From positions 1 through 10,325 of the forward strand of contig DFHD01000033.1 of the NCBI GenBank assembly GCA_002372545.1: 10,325 bases of DNA, given 5' to 3'. Below the pieces are notes generated by a model. The model did no database searches, was not told the origin of the DNA, and worked only from the letters and a program-made list of their open reading frames with translations. Shown here one piece after another: positions 5,392 to 10,325 of this stretch. The position numbers and the translations under genes were made by a program. Position 1 is the stretch's first letter, and each line of letters opens with the position of its first letter. This DNA comes from Lachnospiraceae bacterium UBA3732. Its GTDB lineage: Bacteria > Bacillota > Clostridia > Lachnospirales > Lachnospiraceae.

Positions 5392-5448
5392 TTTTTCTTC
5401 TCCTCCGTTATCTATGACATTATATTTATTGCAGTGTTGACTAATATA

Positions 5449-6819
5449 TTATTCCGGGCTTTCACCATCCTCCTTCTCCCCGGAGAGCAGAAGGTTGGTC
5501 AGAATACCCAGGATCAGCGCGGTGGCAACCTCAGTAACCTCCACCTTTCCGAACTTCAGAGCAAGTCCGCCGATACCGGATACCAGGATTACGGAAACCG
5601 TAAACAGATTCCGGTTTTTATTCAGATCCACGTTAGCCAGCATCTTCAGACCGGATACGGCGATAAAGCCGTAAAGCGCTATACATACGCCTCCCATGAC
5701 GCAGGAGGGAATGGAGTCAATAAAGGCCACAAAGGGCGTAACAAAGGAAAACAGGATTGCGCCTAAAGCCGCTGTGATGATGGTTCTGACGGAAGCATTT
5801 CTGGTAATAGCTACGCAGCCGACAGACTCACCGTAGGTTGTATTGGGGCAGCCGCCGAAAAACGCACCTGCCATGGAACCTATACCATCGCCCAAAAGGG
5901 TTCTTTCCAGACCTGGGTCGCGGAGAAGGTCTCTTTCGATGACAGAAGAAAGGTTCTTATGATCCGCCACATGCTCGGCAAAAACCACGAAGGCTACCGG
6001 AACAAAGGCGACAAGAACGGTGACCAGATAGGAACCGCTGAAATCGGAAAAGCCCTTTACCGCATGCTTAAAGACCATATCCGGCACACTGACGATACTC
6101 TTCAGACCGAAATGCCCGTCCGGAAGAAGGGTATTCTTAAAGATGGAAAAATCCACAATCTTCAGTGCATCGATATCTGCCGCCTTGCCGATCACAGTAC
6201 AAAGCGCTGCGGATGCATATCCGGCAAGAATACCGATCACAAATGGAATAAGCCGGATCATTTTCTTTCCGTAGGTGGAGCAGAGGATCGTAACAAAAAG
6301 CGTGATCAGCCCGCATACGATCGCTGCATAGTTGGTATGTGAGAGAACGACCACATCACTGTTCTGCAGATCGCCCACGGCGTTTCCCGCAAGAGAAAGA
6401 CCGATGACCGCAACTGTAGGTCCGATCACCGCAGGGGGCATCAGTCTGTCGATCCAGCCAACTCCCACCTTGTGGATCACTGCCGCAATGATCACATAAA
6501 CAAGTCCTGCGCCGACAGAACCGATGACCAGTCCCAGCATACCCAGATTCATGGTCGCCGCCCCGCTGAAAGCCGACGCCATGGAACCCAGAAAGGCGAA
6601 GGAGGAGCCCAGAAATACAGGGCTCTTTGCCCGGGTAAACAGCACATATACAAGTGTTCCCACGCCGGCGCCAAACATAGCCGCTGCGGGTGTCAGCCCG
6701 TTTCCGATGATCATGGGAACCGCGATTGTCGCGGCCATGATCGCAAGCATCTGCTGAAGGGCAAAGACAATCAGCGCACCGCCCTTCGGTTTATCCTCCA
6801 CATCATAAATCATTTTCAT
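5449..6819 (-). CDS. uraA: Uracil permease, NCS2 (nucleobase:cation symporter-2) family
   Basis: A 456-aa polytopic membrane protein (family norm about 420-460, 14 membrane segments) expected to import uracil with protons. The sequence starts MIYDVEDKPKGG, a form typical of clostridial uracil permeases, followed by LIVFALQQMLAIMAATIAVP in the first membrane helix. The substrate region shows FAEHVADHKNL with Glu282 and CPNTTYGESVG with Glu331, corresponding to the two glutamates that contact uracil in E. coli UraA. Its place directly before upp makes uracil, rather than xanthine or urate, the best substrate. The start is ATG at 6819, with AAAAGGA about 11 nt upstream; Met3 is an alternative. 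It follows the NhaC-like gene by 78 nt and may be co-transcribed with it. Confidence 0.93.
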   Translation of the reverse strand: MKMIYDVEDKPKGGALIVFALQQMLAIMAATIAVPMIIGNGLTPAAAMFGAGVGTLVYVLFTRAKSPVFLGSSFAFLGSMASAFSGAATMNLGMLGLVIGSVGAGLVYVIIAAVIHKVGVGWIDRLMPPAVIGPTVAVIGLSLAGNAVGDLQNSDVVVLSHTNYAAIVCGLITLFVTILCSTYGKKMIRLIPFVIGILAGYASAALCTVIGKAADIDALKIVDFSIFKNTLLPDGHFGLKSIVSVPDMVFKHAVKGFSDFSGSYLVTVLVAFVPVAFVVFAEHVADHKNLSSVIERDLLRDPGLERTLLGDGIGSMAGAFFGGCPNTTYGESVGCVAITRNASVRTIITAALGAILFSFVTPFVAFIDSIPSCVMGGVCIALYGFIAVSGLKMLANVDLNKNRNLFTVSVILVSGIGGLALKFGKVEVTEVATALILGILTNLLLSGEKEDGESPE

Positions 6820-6838
6820 GGCTTAATCTGTCCTTTTC

Positions 6839-6898
6839 TGATTATGACTTTTCTTCTGATTTCAACTTATCTTTATTTGATTATGGCGTTCTTCTGAT
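6839..6898. repeat. Imperfect 21-22-bp direct repeat in the carrier-permease gap
   Basis: Two copies of TGATTATG, 3-4 variable bases, then TTCTTCTGAT, at 6839-6860 and 6878-6898, separated by 17 bp. They make up most of the 78-nt gap between the NhaC-like gene and the permease and touch the former's stop codon. It could be a paired protein-binding site upstream of the permease or a chance duplication; no palindrome or terminator is seen here. Confidence 0.6.
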
Positions 6899-8580
6899 CA
6901 CGCCTTCTCTTCCGCCTTCCCGCTCTGTCCGGGCTTCATGAACTGTTTTATCACGACCAGTGTGGCGATCATCAGAACGACAGCGATCGGAAGGGCAATA
7001 TACGCCTTCGGCACAAAGCCGGCAATGATATAGGATACACAGCTGACAGCCGCCACCGTAAGCGCATAAGGCAGCTGGGTGCTGACGTGCGTAACATGGT
7101 CGCACTGCGCACCGGCGCTGGCCATGATGGTCGTATCCGAAATAGGCGAGCAATGATCTCCGCATACAGCGCCTGCCATACATGCGGAAACGCAGACAAC
7201 GCCCAGCGGATCCGTCAGCGGGAATACCCCAAGTGTGATGGGGATAAGAATACCGAAGGTTCCCCAGCTTGTTCCTGTTGAGAAGGACAGGAAGCAGGCA
7301 ATCAGGAAGATGATGGCCGGCAGGAGTGTCTGGAAATCAGCCGCATGGTTGTTTACCAGGATCTCCACAAACTGCTTTGCGCCCAGGCTGTCCGTCATTG
7401 CCTTCAGGCTCCAGGCGAAGGTCAGGATCAGAATAGCCGGTACCATGGCCTTGAAGCCCTCGGGGATACTGTCCATCAGAGTCCTGAAGTCCAGTACCCG
7501 GCGGATCAGGTAATAGAAGATCGTGATCACAAGGGTTACAGCCGAACCCAGCATAAGGCCGACGGAAGCATCGGAATTGGAGAAGGCGTCCACAAAGCTA
7601 TTTCCGTCGAAGAAGCCGCCGGAATAGATCATACCGACTACACAGGAAGCGATCAGTACGATAATGGGCAGTACAAGATCAACCACCTTCCCCTTGGGGT
7701 TGGAGCCCTCTTCTGCTGCATCTGCAGCCTTCTTCATGCCGGAGAAGATATCTCCCTTCTCCTTTGCATTTTTTTCATACTTCGCCATCGGCCCGTAGTC
7801 CAGCCCGACAAAGGCCATGAACAGCATCATGACAATCGTCAGGATTGCATAGAAGTTAAAGGGAATTGCCTTGATAAAGAGATGCAGGCCGTTACCATCC
7901 TCCACATAAGAGGATACGGCAGCAGCCCAGGAGCTTACCGGAGCGATTATGCAGACCGGCGCTGCTGTCGCATCGATCAGATATGCCAGCTTGGCTCTGG
8001 AGATCCGGCTCTTATCCGTAACCGGGCGCATAACGGAGCCAACCGTCAGGCAGTTGAAATAGTCATCAATAAAGATCAGGACGCCCAGCGCGATGGTGGC
8101 CAGCTGAGCTCCTACCCGGGACTTAATGTGCGCTGATGCCCACCGTCCGAAGGCCGCGGAACCGCCTGCCTTATTCATCATGGCAACCAGTGCGCCAAGG
8201 ATGACCAGGAATACCAGAATACCTACATTATAGGAATCTGCAAGAGACGCTACGATACCTTCATTGAAGGAATGGGTCAGAGTTTTTTCAAAGCTGAAGT
8301 TTGACCAAAGGATACCTCCGGAAATGATACCCACAAAGAGGGATGAATACACTTCCTTGGTAATAAGGGCCAGCGCAATGGCGATGACCGGCGGGAACAG
8401 TGCCCAGGATGTCATGAAAAACCGGGGTGCACTGATCGAACCATCCTCCGCCAGATAGCCAAATTCCTCCGCTATCTCCGGCGTAACTGTTTCAGACTTG
8501 TTGATCAGGGCAAAAATACCGATGATCACGGCCGAAACAGCGAAGATCAGGATCAGCTTGTTTCGTTCTTTCCTATCCAT
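6898..8580 (-). CDS. NhaC-family Na+/H+ antiporter-like carrier
   Basis: A 560-aa polytopic inner membrane protein of the NhaC branch of the ion transporter superfamily. The start is ATG at 8580 with AAGGAGG at 8587-8593. Family landmarks are the N-terminal membrane helix LILIFAVSAVIIGIFALI (9-26), SWALFPPVIAIALALITKEVYSSL (58-81), LGVLIFIDDYFNCLTVGSVMRPV (165-187), and in the second half STGTSWGTFGILIP and AVCGDHCSPISDTTIMAS (around 470-485). A charged cytoplasmic loop near 265-295 (AKYEKNAKEKG) divides the halves. Substrates in this family range from Na+/H+ exchange to carboxylate or amino-acid exchange, so the ion or solute is not fixed by sequence. It has its own promoter and leads the cluster with the uracil permease and upp, but I see no direct functional link to uracil. 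Confidence 0.88.
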   Translation of the reverse strand: MDRKERNKLILIFAVSAVIIGIFALINKSETVTPEIAEEFGYLAEDGSISAPRFFMTSWALFPPVIAIALALITKEVYSSLFVGIISGGILWSNFSFEKTLTHSFNEGIVASLADSYNVGILVFLVILGALVAMMNKAGGSAAFGRWASAHIKSRVGAQLATIALGVLIFIDDYFNCLTVGSVMRPVTDKSRISRAKLAYLIDATAAPVCIIAPVSSWAAAVSSYVEDGNGLHLFIKAIPFNFYAILTIVMMLFMAFVGLDYGPMAKYEKNAKEKGDIFSGMKKAADAAEEGSNPKGKVVDLVLPIIVLIASCVVGMIYSGGFFDGNSFVDAFSNSDASVGLMLGSAVTLVITIFYYLIRRVLDFRTLMDSIPEGFKAMVPAILILTFAWSLKAMTDSLGAKQFVEILVNNHAADFQTLLPAIIFLIACFLSFSTGTSWGTFGILIPITLGVFPLTDPLGVVCVSACMAGAVCGDHCSPISDTTIMASAGAQCDHVTHVSTQLPYALTVAAVSCVSYIIAGFVPKAYIALPIAVVLMIATLVVIKQFMKPGQSGKAEEKA

Positions 8581-8623
8581 GTCTTTCCTCCTTCACAAAA
8601 ATATCCATGAACCACCGCCCTTC

Positions 8624-8652
8624 ATTATAACAGAGAATACCGGCAGGGGCAA
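8624..8652 (-). promoter_or_regulatory. Promoter of the NhaC-like gene (extended -10)
   Basis: The minus strand has -10 TATAAT (8624-8629) preceded by TGT (extended -10), a 17-nt spacer and a weak -35 TTGCCC (8647-8652). The expected start is near 8617, some 37 nt before the gene. The -35 and spacer lie in one side of the hairpin at 8637-8682. Confidence 0.7.
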
Positions 8653-8682
8653 CTCAGATTCCACTGAATTTCCTGCCGGTAT
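8637..8682. terminator. Long hairpin between lipoprotein gene and NhaC-like gene, possible terminator
   Basis: 11-bp perfect stem, ATACCGGCAGG (8637-8647) / CCTGCCGGTAT (8672-8682), with an inner TCAG/CTGA stem in the loop. On the plus strand it is followed by CCTCTTCTTTTTTAC, the better U tract. On the minus strand, where the upstream gene lies, it is followed only by TCTCTGTTATAATG. It probably ends the lipoprotein transcript inefficiently. It also overlaps the NhaC promoter, so a role as an operator-like palindrome is possible. Confidence 0.5.
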
Positions 8683-8705
8683 CCTCTTCTTTTTTACTTT
8701 TATGA

Positions 8706-8790
8706 GCTGGCCCTGTGTGCCCGGAGAACAGGCCATGGCCGGGCGGAATATTCGTCGGCTTTTAACGCTGTCCCTGTGTGCCCGGAGAAC
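8706..8790. repeat. 24-bp direct repeat with one mismatch, 61 bp apart
   Basis: Copies at 8706-8729 and 8767-8790 share CCCTGTGTGCCCGGAGAAC and differ at one base. The flanks of each can pair to form a hairpin around a shared loop: CCTGT with ACAGG in the first copy, TCCC with GGGA in the second. It lies in the non-coding stretch just after the lipoprotein gene stop. Function unknown. Confidence 0.75.
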
Positions 8791-8818
8791 TGGGAATCCG
8801 CTAAGGCTGCAAGAGCGA

Positions 8819-10255
8819 TCATCTCTCCCTCCGGCCGCCGGGTCCCTGGTTCATATCTCCCCAGTCACCGCCGTTCATATCGCCGCCGGGAAAGCCGCCA
8901 TCGCCGCCCATGCCGCCGGGTCCCATCGTACCTCCTCCGGGACCCATCATCTGGTTGGAAATCTCCGTAACTTCCGTGCCGTTCACAATCACCGTTCCGC
9001 CGTCCCATGTCAGCTGTCCGTCGTAATCAAAGGCTGACTGTCCGTTAACACTGATGGTTCCGCCGGTAATGGTCAGACTTCCGTTGGAATCCACGCCGTC
9101 TGTATCTCCCTGACCCATGTCAATCGTCACGCTTCCGCCGTTAAATTCAGCCGTCGCGGAATAAGCAGACGACTTATTTGCCGCATTGATCCCGTCATCG
9201 CTTGCCGTAACGCTGATGGTTCCGCCGTTCACCTGTACCCAGGTACCCTCGATGCCCTCTGCCGCTGTGACATCGATCGTGCCGGCGTCGATCTGCACGA
9301 TGGTCGTGCCGTGGATCCCGTCGTCCGCCGCCTGAATGTTCAGGGTGCCGCCGCAGATATAGATATAACCCAGGCTGTCATCTTCATCATTTTCCGCGTG
9401 CAGGCCATCGTTAGCGGCCGTGATATTGATGTTTCCGCCGGCGATCCGGATGGAATCGTTTGCTTCGATTGCCGCATCCGTGCAGGAAATCGTGATGCTT
9501 CCGCCGGTGATCTTCAGGTCATCCTTGCCGCTGATGCCGTTATCCGTGGAACCGATCGTAAGACTTCCGGTACCGTTCAATGTGAGGTCATCCCTCGAGA
9601 AGATCACAGCGTCCGTATTGGTGTCTCCATCTGCTGTAAAGGTACCGGATACTGTAAGACTGTTCTCGGAATCCGTTGTGGTCACGAAAACCTTATCCGC
9701 ACTCTTCACATAGATCGCAGGGCTGTCGCTGTTGGTAATGGATACGCCGTCCAGCACCAGCTGCACCTTATCCTCATCACCGGCCTCAACAATGATCGTA
9801 CTGTCTTCCGCCGTCCCTGTGATCACATATACGCCGGCCGCGGTAATGGTCAGATCCTCTCCGCTCTTCAGCGTAAGGCTCTCTGCCGAGGAGAGGTCCG
9901 CTTCCTGGGTCAGATCCCTGTCCGTGAAAAGATCGGTGGTCTCCATTGCCCCGCCGGTGGTGGTAGCCGCCTCAACAGGCTCTGCATTAAAGGCTTCTGT
10001 ATTTTCATCCGAAGAGTCCTGCGAAGTCTCTGTTCCCGATCCGGTCTCTGCCTCTGTTTGCTGCGCAGCCTTTCCGCTCGCTGTTTCCGCCTCTGTTTCC
10101 ACCGATGTGGAATTTGATGTCCGGGAAGAAGTGTCCAATTCCGCCTTTTTCGTTCCACAGGCGATCAGGCTCATGGAAAGGGCCGCCGCCATGATGACAG
10201 CCATGCTTTTCTTATACACCTTATCATTCATTTTCTTATACAGCTTCTTAATCAT
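8819..10255 (-). CDS. Secreted carbohydrate-binding (Cthe_2159-type) beta-helix lipoprotein
   Basis: A 478-aa exported protein. The N-terminus is lysine-rich (KKLYKKMNDKVYKKS), followed by a hydrophobic segment and the lipobox LIAC, making Cys33 the likely lipidated residue after signal peptidase II cleavage. A Ser/Thr/Glu-rich linker follows (about 35-105). Then come many short repeats of the form GGxIxIxxxDDGI (about 125-420), for example GGSITISCTDAAIEAND and GGTLNIQAADDGIHG. These fit a right-handed parallel beta-helix of the carbohydrate-binding Cthe_2159 family (Pfam PF14262), whose founding member binds plant cell-wall polysaccharide. The tail (436-478) is rich in Gly, Met, Pro and Asp and ends in GGRRER. 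It has no catalytic domain, so a cell-surface glycan-binding or structural role is inferred. ATG at 10255 is preferred over 10261 because AGGAGG at 10263-10268 directly abuts the latter. It is the only gene of its unit visible here. Confidence 0.83.
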   Translation of the reverse strand: MIKKLYKKMNDKVYKKSMAVIMAAALSMSLIACGTKKAELDTSSRTSNSTSVETEAETASGKAAQQTEAETGSGTETSQDSSDENTEAFNAEPVEAATTTGGAMETTDLFTDRDLTQEADLSSAESLTLKSGEDLTITAAGVYVITGTAEDSTIIVEAGDEDKVQLVLDGVSITNSDSPAIYVKSADKVFVTTTDSENSLTVSGTFTADGDTNTDAVIFSRDDLTLNGTGSLTIGSTDNGISGKDDLKITGGSITISCTDAAIEANDSIRIAGGNINITAANDGLHAENDEDDSLGYIYICGGTLNIQAADDGIHGTTIVQIDAGTIDVTAAEGIEGTWVQVNGGTISVTASDDGINAANKSSAYSATAEFNGGSVTIDMGQGDTDGVDSNGSLTITGGTISVNGQSAFDYDGQLTWDGGTVIVNGTEVTEISNQMMGPGGGTMGPGGMGGDGGFPGGDMNGGDWGDMNQGPGGRRER

Positions 10256-10262
10256 ACTCATC

Positions 10263-10268
10263 CCTCCT
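10263..10268 (-). promoter_or_regulatory. Ribosome binding site that fixes the lipoprotein start
   Basis: AGGAGG lies seven nt before ATG at 10255 but only one nt before the ATG at 10261, too close for initiation. The shorter start is therefore the better choice. No convincing promoter is visible in the remaining 57 nt to the window edge. Confidence 0.7.
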
Positions 10269-10325
10269 CTCGGTACTGCTATTTCCTTTTCTGCCTTGTA
10301 CTTTACTCTCTGTTTCTGAAAAGAA

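Noticed and set aside
5392..5448. PyrR-type attenuator between the uracil permease and upp
   Set aside because: The 57-nt gap holds only A/T-rich sequence and the upp ribosome binding site, with no terminator hairpin or PyrR-binding-loop-like sequence.
8706..8818. Remnant C-terminal coding sequence of the lipoprotein after a frameshift
   Set aside because: The sequence after the stop does not continue the Gly/Met-rich or beta-helix pattern in any frame, so the stop looks genuine.
8498..9037. Plus-strand open frame of 179 codons
   Set aside because: It overlaps the NhaC start, its promoter and the lipoprotein 3' end in antisense. Low-complexity reading with no supporting signals.

Overview
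The window reads as a chromosomal segment of a Gram-positive anaerobe of the Clostridia, most likely Lachnospiraceae. The basis is consensus AAGGAGG-type ribosome binding sites before most genes, sigma-A-type promoters, roughly half G+C, a TSCPD small protein, a Cthe_2159-type beta-helix lipoprotein, and family variants (NCS2 uracil permease, NhaC-like carrier) common in that group. Genus was not determined. No phage, transposase, CRISPR, rRNA or tRNA gene is visible.

Left region (1-2320), sulfur metabolism and its control. A minus-strand O-acetylhomoserine sulfhydrylase gene (metY, its 3' end cut by the window edge) lies behind a leader of about 450 nt. The leader carries a strong promoter, a 38-codon leader ORF with a consensus ribosome binding site and 6 Met plus 5 Cys codons, and a Rho-independent terminator. 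The 5' arm of that terminator is perfectly complementary (10 bp, plus 6 bp more) to a segment inside the leader ORF, and a competing local hairpin overlaps the second Cys cluster. This is the layout of a ribosome-mediated transcription attenuator sensing Cys and/or Met supply, and is the most notable item here. Divergent from it is an Rrf2-family regulator with three cysteines placed like those of IscR. The shared intergenic region holds four copies of a TTRCCTAT-like half-site arranged as two inverted repeats, one over the -35 of the metY leader promoter and one across the regulator's own promoter.

Middle region (2361-4683). Two small minus-strand genes (an unrecognised 96-aa protein and a TIGR03905-type four-cysteine TSCPD protein) are followed by a non-coding stretch of about 350 nt containing a MITE-like inverted-repeat element, part of which resembles a segment of the metY 5' UTR. 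A plus-strand gene then encodes a tandem HD/HD-GYP phosphohydrolase starting at TTG. It ends at a strong bidirectional terminator.

Right region (4762-8652). A minus-strand cluster reads NhaC-family carrier, then NCS2 uracil permease, then uracil phosphoribosyltransferase (upp). The last two make a uracil import and salvage pair: the permease brings uracil in and Upp converts it with PRPP to UMP. The carrier has its own extended -10 promoter.

Right end (8653-10325). About 170 nt of non-coding sequence contains a diverged 24-bp direct repeat. Beyond it, a minus-strand gene encodes a secreted, probably lipid-anchored beta-helix protein of the Cthe_2159 carbohydrate-binding family with a Gly/Met-rich tail.
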